This document shows, piece after piece, positions 1 through 8,492 of a DNA stretch of 42,655 bases. Source of the DNA: Planctomycetota bacterium (lineage in GTDB: Bacteria; Planctomycetota; Planctomycetia; Pirellulales; UBA7805). How positions within the stretch are numbered: position 1 is the stretch's first letter; each line of letters begins with the position of its first letter. The DNA lies in assembly GCA_021413705.1 (NCBI GenBank), contig JAIOPX010000130.1, positions 1 through 42,655 of the forward strand, given 5' to 3'. Below the pieces are notes generated by a model that was not told the origin of the DNA, did no database searches, and saw only the letters and a list, made by a program, of their open reading frames with translations. Both the position numbers and the translations under genes were made by a program.

Positions 1-101
1 GGCGGCGTAAACCACAGCCGCGCACCCACAGAAAGCGCCAACAACAGCGCAGCAACCGCCAGGGGCGTGCGATGGCGGCGGCGGCTTACCGGCCCGTTCA
101 T
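1..101 (-). CDS. N-terminal fragment of a membrane-anchored or secreted protein (runs off the window)
   Basis: Reading the minus strand from the ATG at 101 gives MNGPVSRRRHRTPLAVAALL and then a further short hydrophobic run ending in RLWFTP at the window edge. This is a basic N-terminus followed by one hydrophobic helix, as expected for a signal peptide or signal anchor. It starts 15 bases after the stop of the small gene at 117-425 on the same strand, so the two are probably co-transcribed. Only 33 codons are visible and no catalytic domain is reached, so the function cannot be stated. Confidence 0.55.
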   Translation of the reverse strand, partial: MNGPVSRRRHRTPLAVAALLLALSVGARLWFTP

Positions 102-116
102 GCCAGAAGCTTAAGC

Positions 117-425
117 TCAGTTCGGGCTGAAATGAAACTGCTTGATCGTCTCGCGAGCCAGCGGGTTCTTCAAGAACCGCACTCGGCACTCGGGACAGAG
201 ATCGAACCGCAACTGTTGATACACGTCGTTGTCGATCCGATCGCTCTCGTCGTCCTCGACGCGCTGAAGGATATCCTGGATTTCTTCCAGGTGATCCCGA
301 TCACCAGCATCCTCACGGTCGGCCGACGAATCCATGGCGGCGTACACTTCCATTCGAACTACATAGCGAAGTTCGTTTTCAGAATCTATCGTTCGCTGAC
401 AAACGTCACAGCAATAATGAATCAT
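117..425 (-). CDS. Small conserved-looking protein with two Cys pairs (putative zinc ribbon)
   Basis: A protein of 102 residues beginning MIHYCCDVCQR. One Cys pair (C6-x2-C9) lies at the N-terminus and a second (LCPECRVRF) near residue 80, separated by an acidic helical stretch rich in Asp and Glu. The spacing suggests one zinc-binding ribbon formed by the two ends. The open frame continues upstream to 614, but the translation before 425 is Arg/Thr-rich and unlike a protein start, so the ATG at 425 is preferred. The stop is 15 bases before the partial membrane-protein gene at 101. No function is recognised. Confidence 0.6.
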   Translation of the reverse strand: MIHYCCDVCQRTIDSENELRYVVRMEVYAAMDSSADREDAGDRDHLEEIQDILQRVEDDESDRIDNDVYQQLRFDLCPECRVRFLKNPLARETIKQFHFSPN

Positions 426-1189
426 CGCCCGCGTATCCCTGTGCAAGGGTAGCCCTCTGGCGTTCCGTATCCAAAAGGGCAGTGAAATTGTCGGTTCGTC
501 CCGCCTCGCATCTACTGCATACGCACAGCAGACACTTCGAGAAATGTTGCAGGTCGTGTTTGTGGACACGACTGGCACACTCTCGCGCCAGTCATACGGA
601 CCAGGGCGAACCACCAGTCTCTATCCTAACGATGGCCGTTGGCCGCTGGCAACCCAGATCAAAAGTTTTTGAATAATTAAACCGAAATGGTGGACAGCAA
701 GTGTCGTGCCGCGATGACCATGCCAGCTTGCCATGTCCGCTGAAAACCTGGGAAAGACATTCCTGTCCGCCACGGAGTGTGGTGTGTCGAGGGTAGGAAT
801 GCCCGAACTACGATGCGGCCTCTCGACTAGCCCATTGATGTTCGTCCGGCTACAATAGTGAGAGATGGTGGAGTAAGAGGAATCCTACCGGCTGTGTCGG
901 CGCAAGATTCGAGTGCCACTTGACATAGCCCACGCGACCTGCACGAAAAGCAATGACGCAGCAGACTTCTCCAGGTGGGGCGTCTCGCGTCGATCCTGCT
1001 GACGACGGGCGTCTGCCGGCGCTTGCGTGTCGTTAGCGCACAAAACAATCGGGCTGCGGTGGTGCATTAGAATCGCCGTGTCCCGCCGATCGCCGCCGCC
1101 AGGCGAACCGAACAACATGCATACCGCGACCGCGAAGTGGTCCAGGAAGGGAGTGTTTCCGCAACGATAACCGACAACGGTGGCCCTGA
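426..1189. other. Gene-poor stretch between divergent genes
   Basis: About 760 bases with no open frame that looks like protein on either strand; the available ORFs are short, biased in composition and mutually overlapping. A possible minus-strand promoter for the gene at 117-425 is TTGCCA and TAGGAT, 18 bases apart, near 620-650; this is weak. A TTGACA hexamer occurs near 919 on the plus strand without a good -10. Nothing else is recognised. Confidence 0.4.
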
Positions 1190-1837
1190 ATGATCCATCC
1201 GACAACTGCCAATCCGTTCTCTCACAGCGTTCTGGTATTGAACCGCTTCTATATGGCGGTCCACGTGGTCAACGTGCGCCGGGCGCTGACGCTCTTGTTT
1301 CGCGATCTGGCGGAAGTCATTCACATCGAGTCGGGGCGATATGCCAATTACGACTTTGTCACCTGGCGGGAGCTCAGCGAGCTGAAGGCTTCGTTCGAGG
1401 CCCAGGAAGAGGACGAGCAGATCGACTGGATCCGGAGCGTCAATTTTTCGCTTCAGATTCCCCGCGTCATTCGGTTGCTCGACTACGATAAAGTGCCCAA
1501 GCAGGGACTGCGGTTCAACCGCCGCAACATTTTCGCTCGGGACGAGAATTGCTGCCAGTATTGCGGCCAGCATTTTTCCACCAGCGAACTGAGCCTCGAC
1601 CATGTGGTGCCACGAAGCCGCGGCGGGGAGATGAGTTGGGAGAACATCGTCTGCTGCTGCGTGGCTTGTAATGTGCGCAAAGGTGGCCGCACGCCCAAAG
1701 AAGCCCACATGAAGCTGATCCGCCCGCCTGCCCGCCCCAAGCACAATCCGCTGCTGACGCTCAAGCTCGGCAATCCCAAGTATGAAAGCTGGAAGACCTT
1801 CTTGAGCAACGCCTACTGGTCGGTGGATTTGAAATAG
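1190..1837 (+). CDS. HNH endonuclease family protein
   Basis: 215 residues with a standard HNH (beta-beta-alpha metal) nuclease module in the C-terminal half: C122-x2-C125, then LDHVVPRSRGG with D137/H138, then W-ENIV (N152) and C157-x2-CN (C160/N161) followed by KGG. The four Cys form the structural zinc site, and His138 and the Asn residues the nuclease centre. The N-terminal half (SVLVLNRFYMAVHVVNVRRA) matches the common stand-alone bacterial HNH family of about 170-200 residues. The ATG at 1190 is used; a slightly later start is possible because the conserved part begins near residue 12. It stands alone, followed by a double-hairpin repeat. Its biological substrate is unknown. Confidence 0.85.
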   Translation: MIHPTTANPFSHSVLVLNRFYMAVHVVNVRRALTLLFRDLAEVIHIESGRYANYDFVTWRELSELKASFEAQEEDEQIDWIRSVNFSLQIPRVIRLLDYDKVPKQGLRFNRRNIFARDENCCQYCGQHFSTSELSLDHVVPRSRGGEMSWENIVCCCVACNVRKGGRTPKEAHMKLIRPPARPKHNPLLTLKLGNPKYESWKTFLSNAYWSVDLK

Positions 1838-1865
1838 CTTCCCGCACGATAGCCGATAGAACCCC

Positions 1866-1931
1866 CCGTAGCCGAACTCGTAAGAGTTCGGGGCTCTGTG
1901 TGAATCCGAAGTCTCACGACTTCGGCTACGG
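1866..1931. repeat. Double-hairpin repeat, family A (CCGTAG...CTACGG)
   Basis: Outer arms CCGTAGCCGAA (1866-1876) and TTCGGCTACGG (1921-1931) are perfect inverted repeats. Between and overlapping them lie two perfect 8-bp hairpins: CCGAACTC-GTAA-GAGTTCGG and CCGAAGTC-TCAC-GACTTCGG. Folded, this gives a three-way junction. It begins 28 bases after the HNH stop codon. Related elements are at 6286-6364 and 20195-20254. Confidence 0.8.
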
Positions 1932-1973
1932 CTGTAATGCCCGCCCTGTAGCCCCGCCTCTGGATCATTCTCA

Positions 1974-3566
1974 ATGCACACCTTATCGCTGCGGCTCCTC
2001 TCCTCTTTCGCGGCCCTGTTGATTATTGAACTGGCCAGCAGCAACCTACCCGCCGCCGAAACGATTTCCGGCCGCGTCTATATCGACGCCAACGGCAATG
2101 GCCAGCTTGATGGAGGTGAAACGGGCTTGGCCGGCGTCGCTGTGACCGATGGCGTGCAGATCGTGGAGAGCGGCGCAGATGGCTCCTATCGGCTCGAATT
2201 GGCCGACGATCCGGTCCTGCCCATTCGCAATACTCGGACGGTAGCTATCAGTTGGCCGACCAACACCTGGCCCTCTGGGGCTTGGTATCGACGACTCGAT
2301 CAAACGAAGCCGGGGGACGCGATCAATTTTGGCCTGGTGCAAGAAAAGCAAAAGTTCCCGTTCGCGGTCGTTCATGCCACAGACCCTCATGATGCCTTCC
2401 GCCGCGATTTCAACTATCTCTGGCGGCAGGATGTGGGGCGAATGGGCGATCTCGTCCGATTTGCGGTAGTCACCGGCGACCTGGGTTACATGGGCCCCGA
2501 CAACGCCGACAAAGATTTTGCCGATATCCGGCAGTTCACCAGGGACTTTCCGGTGCCGATGTTTCACACACCCGGCAACCACGATATTGTCGGAATCCAT
2601 TCCACCGATTGGAAAAAACCGACAGACATCCATGGCAACGGTGCATATACGAAGTATCTCGGCCCGCTCCGTTGGTCGTTCACGTATGCCGGCGTCCACT
2701 TCATCGGCCTGGATTGGGCGCGTGTGGAGCCAAACGGGAGCCTGCAGACTGGCCACCCTGACGTTGCCGTACACTGGCTCGATGCCGACTTGAAGCGATT
2801 GCCAGCCGGCGCGCGAATCATCGGCTTCTCTCACCAGTTCTGGAGCCCGGACCCTAAGTTCTGGCAACTCGTGAAGAAATACAAATTTGAATTGCTGATG
2901 GCCGGCCATGCGCATCGCAACATGGATATATCCAACGATGGCATCGAGTATCAGCTCACCATGAGCCTCAGCAAGATCCTGCATGTCAAAGCTCAGGGAC
3001 ATCAACTCGTCGATTATTGTCAGGGCTATAATCTGGCCAAACCGGGTACGCATGTGGGCCATTGCCGGCTGTTCGTGTTAGAGCAATTCCAGCCTCGCCG
3101 AGGGGAACACGAGGGCTTGATCGACAAACGCCTGACGGGAGCTTCGTATCGGTTCAAACCAATGCCGACCAAGGCTTGCGAACTGGAATTGACGATCGAG
3201 CCGGAAACGGCGCGGAAGTTTGGCGTTCGCATTGCCACAGGGGATGCGGCAGCTTCGCGCCTGGAAGTTGCCATCGAGGGAAACACGATTTCTGCTGGCG
3301 ACTTGACGACGGCGGCTGGACGGCGTCACGACGACAACAACATCCACCTTCATTTGCTGTGGGACAATGAATTGCTGGAAGTGCGTTGCAACCGCCGTTC
3401 CTTTTTCACGCAGCCACTGAAAGCTGCTGGACCGCTGTCGATCGAGCTCTTCGCCGAGGGAGGGCCAGCGGTGTTCCGCCAGGTCGATCTATGGGAATTG
3501 CGGCCGGGGACGAGCGAACAATTGATGGAAATTGCCGGGTACTATTCAACAGAGGGTGGAAGCTGA
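1974..3566 (+). CDS. Secreted calcineurin-like metallophosphoesterase with N-terminal Cna-B/SdrD-like domain
   Basis: 530 residues. Residues 1-28 are a signal peptide ending in LPAAE. Residues 30-80 (SGRVYIDANGNGQLDGGETG) form a SdrD/Cna-B-type beta domain with the DxNxNGxxDxGE calcium-type loop. The phosphoesterase core follows with all expected metal ligands: D137-P-H139, GD (168-169), GNHD (201-204), H287 (FSHQFW) and GHAH (311-314). The rest is a C-terminal beta domain common in exported members. It likely hydrolyses phosphoesters in the periplasm; the substrate is unknown. No good ribosome site is seen before the ATG. The last 35 bases overlap the TPR fragment at 3532, and the C-terminal residues after LWELRPG may not be original. 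Confidence 0.85.
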   Translation: MHTLSLRLLSSFAALLIIELASSNLPAAETISGRVYIDANGNGQLDGGETGLAGVAVTDGVQIVESGADGSYRLELADDPVLPIRNTRTVAISWPTNTWPSGAWYRRLDQTKPGDAINFGLVQEKQKFPFAVVHATDPHDAFRRDFNYLWRQDVGRMGDLVRFAVVTGDLGYMGPDNADKDFADIRQFTRDFPVPMFHTPGNHDIVGIHSTDWKKPTDIHGNGAYTKYLGPLRWSFTYAGVHFIGLDWARVEPNGSLQTGHPDVAVHWLDADLKRLPAGARIIGFSHQFWSPDPKFWQLVKKYKFELLMAGHAHRNMDISNDGIEYQLTMSLSKILHVKAQGHQLVDYCQGYNLAKPGTHVGHCRLFVLEQFQPRRGEHEGLIDKRLTGASYRFKPMPTKACELELTIEPETARKFGVRIATGDAAASRLEVAIEGNTISAGDLTTAAGRRHDDNNIHLHLLWDNELLEVRCNRRSFFTQPLKAAGPLSIELFAEGGPAVFRQVDLWELRPGTSEQLMEIAGYYSTEGGS

Positions 3567-4014
3567 GCTGTTGCTGAAGCAGATCTTGAAGACACAGCCG
3601 AATCATACCGAGGCTCTGAAGAAGCTGGCAGACGCCTATGCAGGCTCGAATCGCCGAGACCAGGCTGTCGCTACGTTGCGTCAACTGTTCAAAGCACAGC
3701 CGCAGGACGTTGACACCGGCAACCAGTTGGCTTGGTTGCTGGCGACATCACCAGTAAAGGAGGTTCGCAATGGCGAAGAAGCGGTCAGAGTATCTGAAGC
3801 AGTTTGCAAACTGACCAATCGCGACAATCCGGCGCACCTCGACACGCTTGCGGTTGCACTTGCGGAGGCGGGCCGATTTGAGGATGCCGTGCGGACGGCC
3901 GAGGAAGCGCTGGCACTGGCCGACAAGAAAAACGATTCCGAAGTGGCGTCCGAAGTCCGCACGCACTTGGAAATTTTCAAGCGCCGCACTCCGTTTCACG
4001 AACCCGCGCCGTAA
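3532..4014 (+). CDS. TPR-repeat protein fragment (probably the C-terminal tail of a longer protein)
   Basis: About 160 residues of TPR repeats: LLLKQILKTQPNHTEALKKL, a second repeat at QAVATLRQLFKAQP, and HLDTLAVALAEAGRFEDAVR. It ends RRTPFHEPAP. In planctomycete proteins this NQLAWLLATSP...PFxEP ending is usually the C-terminus of long TPR proteins, not a free-standing gene. An in-frame stop lies just upstream (3523-3525), so only TTG 3532 or GTG 3556 can start translation, and neither has a convincing ribosome site. It overlaps the phosphoesterase end in another frame. A deletion joining two genes is a reasonable reading; a small expressed TPR protein translated by coupling is the alternative. 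Confidence 0.55.
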   Translation: MPGTIQQRVEAELLLKQILKTQPNHTEALKKLADAYAGSNRRDQAVATLRQLFKAQPQDVDTGNQLAWLLATSPVKEVRNGEEAVRVSEAVCKLTNRDNPAHLDTLAVALAEAGRFEDAVRTAEEALALADKKNDSEVASEVRTHLEIFKRRTPFHEPAP

Positions 4015-4062
4015 GATGAAAACTGCAGGTCAGGCTATTGTCGGACGATGAGCGCACGAGAC

Positions 4063-4081
4063 AACCAACTTCGGGTTGGTT
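4063..4081. terminator. Hairpin between convergent genes (possible terminator)
   Basis: AACCAAC-TTCGG-GTTGGTT, a perfect 7-bp stem with a 5-base loop, between the ends of the plus-strand TPR gene and the minus-strand ferredoxin gene. There is no clear T-tract on either side, so termination is only suggested by position. Confidence 0.4.
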
Positions 4082-4155
4082 ATTCCAGAGCATCATCGCA
4101 ATCAGGAAAGCCCCCGGTCGCGCGCCCTCGGCTCGCCGGGAGCGTCGCCTCTTTG

Positions 4156-4434
4156 CTATTCCTGAACCAGCGGCGCTTTCTTCTCCGTGATGCTGGGGCA
4201 CTGCGTGGCCATCTCAGCATTGAGAACTTTGAAGTCCGCCCATTGCTCCGGCAAGTTGTCTTCGTGGAAGATAGCCTCGACAGGGCACTCAGGGACGCAA
4301 GCTTCGCAGTCGATGCATTCATCGGGATGAATGTAGAGAATCTTCTCCCCTTCGTAAAAACACTCGACGGGGCACACGACTACGCAATCGGTGTACTTGC
4401 ACCCGAAGCAAGGCTCGGCAACGACGTGCGTCAT
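4156..4434 (-). CDS. fdxA: 7Fe ferredoxin ([3Fe-4S][4Fe-4S])
   Basis: 92 residues with the complete cysteine pattern of FdxA-type seven-iron ferredoxins: C9, C12, C17, C21, C25, C40, C43, C46 and C50. This is the Azotobacter FdI arrangement shifted by one residue. It begins [17 protein letters not shown] and carries [10 protein letters not shown] and [11 protein letters not shown] blocks typical of the family. It is a small cytoplasmic electron carrier; the redox partner cannot be told from the context. The start is supported by AGGAG about 10 bases upstream. It is a single gene on its strand. Confidence 0.93.
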   Translation of the reverse strand: MTHVVAEPCFGCKYTDCVVVCPVECFYEGEKILYIHPDECIDCEACVPECPVEAIFHEDNLPEQWADFKVLNAEMATQCPSITEKKAPLVQE

Positions 4435-4863
4435 GGAATCAACACTCCTAAGAAAAAAGAACGAAAATCGGGGAGTCCGTCACTCTGGGGCAACCTGTGG
4501 CAAATTGTACCGTTTATTCCACCCGTAACAGCCGATCAAAAAAGTTCTTCGGCCGACGATTCCTTGCCGCTGCCCTATCTCAATTCGGTTTCCATTCGTC
4601 CCTAGGCTGGCCCAGTGCGGAAATCGTCAAGTTCCTGCCTGCAAAGCACTTCAGGACGCTGTGGCCCATTCTCTGCTGGAATCTTAATGGCCGACATTTT
4701 AAGGTGTCAAGCCATGGATGGCTCTGTTATCGACCCCCACCGCCTCGTGGCTTCACTTGCTTCGGGGGGGAAGGGCTCTTAGAATCGATTTGTTGGGCCA
4801 GTGGGGTTTGAACCGAGTTTTGACACCAGAGTTGCGTTCCCGCTGCAATCGGGCGGCAGCGAG
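4435..4863. other. Intergenic region between divergent fdxA and ECF sigma genes
   Basis: About 430 bases with no supported gene. On the minus strand TACAAT (4504-4509) lies about 70 bases before the fdxA ATG and is a candidate -10, but the -35 side is poor. The sigma-factor frame is open from GTG 4801 but the protein-like sequence starts at ATG 4864. Confidence 0.4.
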
Positions 4864-5493
4864 ATGGCAGCGCCTGGCTCAACGACTTTTCCAGGGTACC
4901 AGACCGTGGCACTTTCCGAGATCGACCGCACGCTCCTGCAAAGATGCACGGAGCGCAAGCCCCGAAGCTGGAACGACTTCGTTGACCGCTTCATGGGGCT
5001 GGTGATTCACGTTGTTAACCACACGGCCGAATCCCGGTCCATACGACTCCCCACCCAGGATCGCGAAGATCTAGCCGCGGAAGTCTTCCTGGCGATACTG
5101 GCCAACGACTTTGCCGTGCTGAAGCACTTTCGCGGCCAGAGCAGCTTGGCCACTTACCTGACCGTCATAGGCCGACGAGTGGTGGTTCGTGAGCTGCTGC
5201 GGCGAAAGTCGGCAGCTCGCACAGAAGGAGTGCTGGATGCCGAGGTGATCGACAATGCGGCCGATCGCGAACCCAGCGCCGAACAACGGCTCAGCGATCG
5301 CGAGCAAGTCGAACGCATGTTGGGCGAACTCGACGAGACCGAGGCCGACGTGATGCGACTCTATCACCTCGAAGGAAAAAGTTATTACGAGATCAGCATG
5401 GCGATCGGAATGCCCGAGAACAGTGTCGGCCCGCTGTTGTCTCGAGCAAAGTCGAAGCTTCGCGAGGCCCATGCCAATCGTACGGTGTCGTGA
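4864..5493 (+). CDS. ECF-type RNA polymerase sigma factor
   Basis: 209 residues from ATG 4864. A region-2-like segment is seen around DREDLAAEVFLAILAND and FRGQSSLATYLTVIGRRVVV, and a region-4 helix-turn-helix at LDETEADVMRLYHLEGKSY through MPENSVGPLLSRAKSKLRE. It would direct RNA polymerase to a limited set of promoters. The frame is also open upstream to GTG 4801, but the added residues look non-coding. No anti-sigma gene is adjacent; the next gene is a DUF218 membrane protein 30 bases downstream, and a Ser/Thr kinase follows. Such kinases often accompany ECF factors without classical anti-sigma partners in planctomycetes, but a link here is an inference. Confidence 0.85.
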   Translation: MAAPGSTTFPGYQTVALSEIDRTLLQRCTERKPRSWNDFVDRFMGLVIHVVNHTAESRSIRLPTQDREDLAAEVFLAILANDFAVLKHFRGQSSLATYLTVIGRRVVVRELLRRKSAARTEGVLDAEVIDNAADREPSAEQRLSDREQVERMLGELDETEADVMRLYHLEGKSYYEISMAIGMPENSVGPLLSRAKSKLREAHANRTVS

Positions 5494-5523
5494 GCAATCA
5501 CTTACTCGCTTCCGACGGGTGCC

Positions 5524-6285
5524 ATGATTTCGCTCGGTGATCTGTTTCAGCCCTTTGCTTGGTTGTTCATTTTTACGGCGTTTGGGCTGGGCTGGGCATG
5601 GCGAAAATCGGACTCGCGCCGGCGCTTGATGCCTGCGATCTTTTTTTTCGCTTTGCTATGGATACTCAGCATGCCGCTGACCAGCAACTTGGCGCTGGCC
5701 ACGTTGGAATGGGGATATCCGCCTGGAAAACAAGCGGCTCAAGACGTGCCGATGATCGTCGTGCTCTCCGGTGGCATGGCCTACGGGGATGCACTCGTAC
5801 CGGAGTCGCGCTTGGCCAACGACACGGTGCAGCGCTGTTTTGCGGCTGCGGAAATCTACCATGCGGGTTCTGGATCGAAGTTGCTTCTCTCAGGGGGAAA
5901 GGTGAATCCTTCGAATGTCGGTCCGCAATTGGCCGACGCGATGAAGGAGTTGATGGAACGTCTGAGGGTGCCGGCCGATGCCATGCTGCTGGAAAATACC
6001 TCGCGATCCACGTATGAGAATGCCGTCGAGTCTGCCCGGATATTGAAACAACACCACGTTGACAAAGTGATTCTGGTGACAGACGCGGCCCATCTCCCCC
6101 GTGCCACGCGGTGCTTTCGCAAGCAGGGAATCGAGGTCATCCCCTGGGGCTGCCGATACCGATCCCGGCCGCTACAGTTCTCACCCATGTTGTTCGTCCC
6201 GCACCCATCCGCGGCTGAAGGTACTGAGGCCGCGATCCATGAATGGGCGGGACTGGCCTGGTATTGGCTCAACGGGCGAATCTGA
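5524..6285 (+). CDS. YdcF/DUF218 family inner-membrane protein
   Basis: 253 residues. Two hydrophobic helices (about 10-27 and 37-58) are followed by a soluble DUF218 domain: MIVVLSGGMAYGD, KLLLSGGK, LLENTSRSTYENAVESARIL, VILVTDAAHLPRATRCF and IEVIPWGC. This is the order seen in YdcF/SanA/ElyC-type proteins, associated with envelope polysaccharide or S-adenosylmethionine binding, though the reaction is not settled. The gene begins 30 bases after the sigma factor and may be co-transcribed with it. A repeat starts directly after the TGA. Confidence 0.85.
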   Translation: MISLGDLFQPFAWLFIFTAFGLGWAWRKSDSRRRLMPAIFFFALLWILSMPLTSNLALATLEWGYPPGKQAAQDVPMIVVLSGGMAYGDALVPESRLANDTVQRCFAAAEIYHAGSGSKLLLSGGKVNPSNVGPQLADAMKELMERLRVPADAMLLENTSRSTYENAVESARILKQHHVDKVILVTDAAHLPRATRCFRKQGIEVIPWGCRYRSRPLQFSPMLFVPHPSAAEGTEAAIHEWAGLAWYWLNGRI

Positions 6286-6364
6286 CCCGTAGCATGGGCT
6301 TCCAGCCCGTGGCATCTCTGTCACCTGGGAGCCTTCACGGGCTTGGAAGCCCGTGCTACGCGGG
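6286..6364. repeat. Double-hairpin repeat, family A
   Basis: Begins at the base after the DUF218 stop codon. Outer arms CCCGTAGCA and TGCTACGCGGG pair with one bulge. Inside are CATGGGCT-TCC-AGCCCGTG and CACGGGCTT-GG-AAGCCCGTG (9-bp perfect stem). Same architecture as 1866-1931 and 20195-20254. Confidence 0.8.
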
Positions 6365-6411
6365 AGTGGCACCGTTGTGATTTGCCTTCCGCTACGCGAT
6401 ACTAAAAATCC

Positions 6412-8016
6412 ATGACAACGCCTGTCCCCAAACCTTCGCGGCTGGCCGATCACGACCTCTCGCAAAGAGAATTGGGAGACTATCGACTGCTGCGACGCCT
6501 GGGGCGCGGCGCCATGGCGGAGGTCTATCTGGCCGAGCAGCGATCGCTCCAGCGGCAGATCGCCTTCAAAGTGCTCAAGTCCGATTTGGCGACCGACGCC
6601 ACCTATGTCAAGCGCTTTCACATGGAGGCCCAAGCGGCCGCATCGCTGGTCCATCCGGCCATCGTCCAGATCTATGAAGTGGGGTGCATCGACGGCGTTC
6701 ACTTCATCGCCCAGGAGTATGTGCAGGGCCAAAACCTCGCCGAGCGCCTGGCAAGGCAGGGGCCACCCGACCTGGCCACCGCCGTGCGAATTATGCGTCA
6801 GGTGGCGGCTGCCTTGGCCAAGTCGGCGGAGCAGGGGATTGTGCATCGCGATATCAAGCCTGAAAACCTGATGCTCTCGCGCACGGGAGAAGTCAAGGTG
6901 GCCGATTTCGGCCTGGCTCGCGTCACCCAGCAGGCCGAAACCCTCAAACTCACCCAGGTGGGCATTACGATGGGATCGCCGCTGTACATGAGCCCCGAAC
7001 AGGTGGAAGGAAAACTGCTCGATCCGCGCAGCGATATCTATTCCTTCGGCGTAACCAGCTATCAGATGCTGGCTGGCCGGCCGCCGTTCCTCGGCGATAC
7101 GGCCTTGGGCGTAGCCGTGCAGCATCTCAAGAGCGAACCTGAGCGGCTGGAGAATCTGCGTCCTGATCTGCCGCTGGGTCTGTGCCGCATCATACACAAG
7201 ATGCTGGCCAAAGATCCGGCAGGCCGCTATGCCAACGGCGCCGAACTGTTGCGCGAGTTGCGCGGTCTGAGCATCCAGTCGTTGGAAGCGGACTGGCCGG
7301 AAGAACTCGATCAATGGAATACGGCCGAGATGGTGGCGTTGACTTCCGCTCGTTGCGCCGCGACGCAACAACTGGCCGCGCTAATGCAGACCTCCGACAT
7401 GCCGCTGCCCATCACCCGGCGGAGACTGTTCTGGATTGCCTTGGCCGCGGCCTTCGTCTCGGGGGGCATCCTCGCCTGGCCCAGTCGCGAGCCGTCGCTC
7501 TTAGCAGGCGCCAAGGAGGTGGGAACCAACGTCGAACGCCAAACCACGGCGACCGAGCAATATGAAATGGCCATGCGGCAGGGGACCGACGAGGCTTTTC
7601 TAGCCGTTATCGAGCACTTTCCCAGCGATGACTATCATGTGCGGCTGGCCCGCAAGCAATTGGCCCACGGCTGGATCAATCGCGACCGGATGTTCGATGC
7701 CCTACCGCAACTGGAATTGTTGGCCCGCGACCCCGAGCCGGAGTTTCGCGCCTACGGCCTCGCTGGGCAATACGTCATCTATTCCATCCAGGGCAAGTCG
7801 AAACAGGCCGCCGACCGGTTGCACGAACTGTTGCCTTTGCGAAAACGGCTAGACACATTTGACATGGCCATGACCCGCCGTGTGCTACAGCGACTACGGC
7901 AAACGCCCCCCAGCAATCCCCAAGACGCGCGAGAGGCCGGACTGTGGCAGGCCGAGCATGCGGCCAAGGAAAATGGCGGCGCTGGCCCAATCAAAACGCC
8001 TGCGACGACGCCCTGA
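6412..8016 (+). CDS. Hanks-type serine/threonine protein kinase with one transmembrane helix
   Basis: 534 residues. The kinase domain spans about 24-290: glycine loop GRGAMAEV (31-38), ATP-binding K53 (AFKVLK), catalytic loop HRDIKPEN (145-152, D147), DFG (165-167), and activation/P+1 segment MGSPLYMSPEQ (188-197). All catalytic residues are present, so it should be active. A single membrane helix lies near 339-357 (FWIALAAAFVSGGILAW), followed by about 170 helical residues outside the membrane that resemble TPR-like sensors. It starts with a clear ATG after a double-hairpin repeat. It is probably a membrane signalling kinase; its substrates are unknown. Confidence 0.92.
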   Translation: MTTPVPKPSRLADHDLSQRELGDYRLLRRLGRGAMAEVYLAEQRSLQRQIAFKVLKSDLATDATYVKRFHMEAQAAASLVHPAIVQIYEVGCIDGVHFIAQEYVQGQNLAERLARQGPPDLATAVRIMRQVAAALAKSAEQGIVHRDIKPENLMLSRTGEVKVADFGLARVTQQAETLKLTQVGITMGSPLYMSPEQVEGKLLDPRSDIYSFGVTSYQMLAGRPPFLGDTALGVAVQHLKSEPERLENLRPDLPLGLCRIIHKMLAKDPAGRYANGAELLRELRGLSIQSLEADWPEELDQWNTAEMVALTSARCAATQQLAALMQTSDMPLPITRRRLFWIALAAAFVSGGILAWPSREPSLLAGAKEVGTNVERQTTATEQYEMAMRQGTDEAFLAVIEHFPSDDYHVRLARKQLAHGWINRDRMFDALPQLELLARDPEPEFRAYGLAGQYVIYSIQGKSKQAADRLHELLPLRKRLDTFDMAMTRRVLQRLRQTPPSNPQDAREAGLWQAEHAAKENGGAGPIKTPATTP

Positions 8017-8040
8017 CGCAAGCCGTTGCGGCAAGGCAGG

Positions 8041-8069
8041 TTGACACCCTGTGACTAATCGGGTAACAA
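8041..8069 (+). promoter_or_regulatory. Possible sigma-70 promoter upstream of tRNA-Glu
   Basis: A perfect TTGACA (8041-8046), a 17-base spacer, and TAACAA (8064-8069), a poor -10. The tRNA begins 70 bases downstream. The -35 and spacing support it; the -10 does not. Confidence 0.4.
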
Positions 8070-8138
8070 GTTACGTTCCCGTCGGCGCTTCGGCTCGCTC
8101 AAACAAGAGTGCAGCCGGACTGGCCGGCGCGGAAAGAC

Positions 8139-8211
8139 GCCCCCATCGTCTAGAGGCCTAGGACACCGGGTTCTCAGCCCGGTAACCGGGGTTCGAATCC
8201 CCGTGGGGGTA
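8139..8211 (+). tRNA. tRNA-Glu(CTC)
   Basis: A full cloverleaf can be drawn. Acceptor GCCCCCA pairs with TGGGGGT (G-T at the first pair). The anticodon stem is CCGGG/CCCGG around loop TTCTCAG, giving anticodon CTC (codon GAG, Glu). The T arm is CGGGG-TTCGAAT-CCCCG, the discriminator is A, and CCA is not encoded. Sequence is close to usual bacterial tRNA-Glu. Confidence 0.95.
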
Positions 8212-8249
8212 CTCTGCCGCCAGCGGAGTTCTGATCGATCGTACAGATT

Positions 8250-8492
8250 ATGGCAGATGGCCCCAAAAATCCCGAAGACCTCGTCGAAACCGAGTGGGTG
8301 GAGTGGTACCGGTTGACGCCGCTTCAGCGCCTCCGGGAAACCGAAAAGCTGTGGGGGTTTTTTCTGGCTGTAGGAGGTTCGCTTGACGCCGAACCCGATT
8401 CTCAAAGTCCTTTCGACGCTTTCCTCCCACGGCGTGCGCCATCTGCTCATGGGCGGCCAGGCCTGCGTTTTATACGGCGCGGCGGAGTTTAG
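8250..8492 (+). CDS. Small conserved-looking protein, upstream partner of a nucleotidyltransferase gene
   Basis: 80 residues starting MADGPKNPEDLVETEWVEWY, with RLTPLQRLRETEKLW and GGSLDAEPDSQSPFD, ending FIRRGGV. Proteins of this look (a short helical start, then SLxPEPDxQSPF) are, from memory, found just before nucleotidyltransferase-like genes in planctomycetes. Here the C-terminal third overlaps the start of the truncated nucleotidyltransferase (8383) in a different frame, and both frames look like real protein. It begins 38 bases after the tRNA. The function is unknown; an antitoxin-like or partner role is only a guess. The 3-prime side of this module is damaged (see 8383-8547). Confidence 0.6.
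   Translation: MADGPKNPEDLVETEWVEWYRLTPLQRLRETEKLWGFFLAVGGSLDAEPDSQSPFDAFLPRRAPSAHGRPGLRFIRRGGV

Noticed and set aside
885..1205. 106-codon minus-strand frame (and a second at 827-1048) in the gap before the HNH gene
   Set aside because: Composition is not protein-like, no ribosome site, overlapping frames of equal quality, no recognisable motif.
1190..1837. HNH protein considered as an IscB/Cas9-like or homing endonuclease
   Set aside because: No RuvC or arginine-rich bridge segment and no guide-like RNA structure; it fits the stand-alone HNH family.
1866..1931. Repeats considered as CRISPR units
   Set aside because: Copies are dispersed, palindromic and not separated by regular spacers; no cas gene is present.
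2046..3062. 338-codon minus-strand frame antisense to the phosphoesterase
   Set aside because: The plus strand carries all metal-binding motifs of the phosphoesterase; the antisense translation has none.
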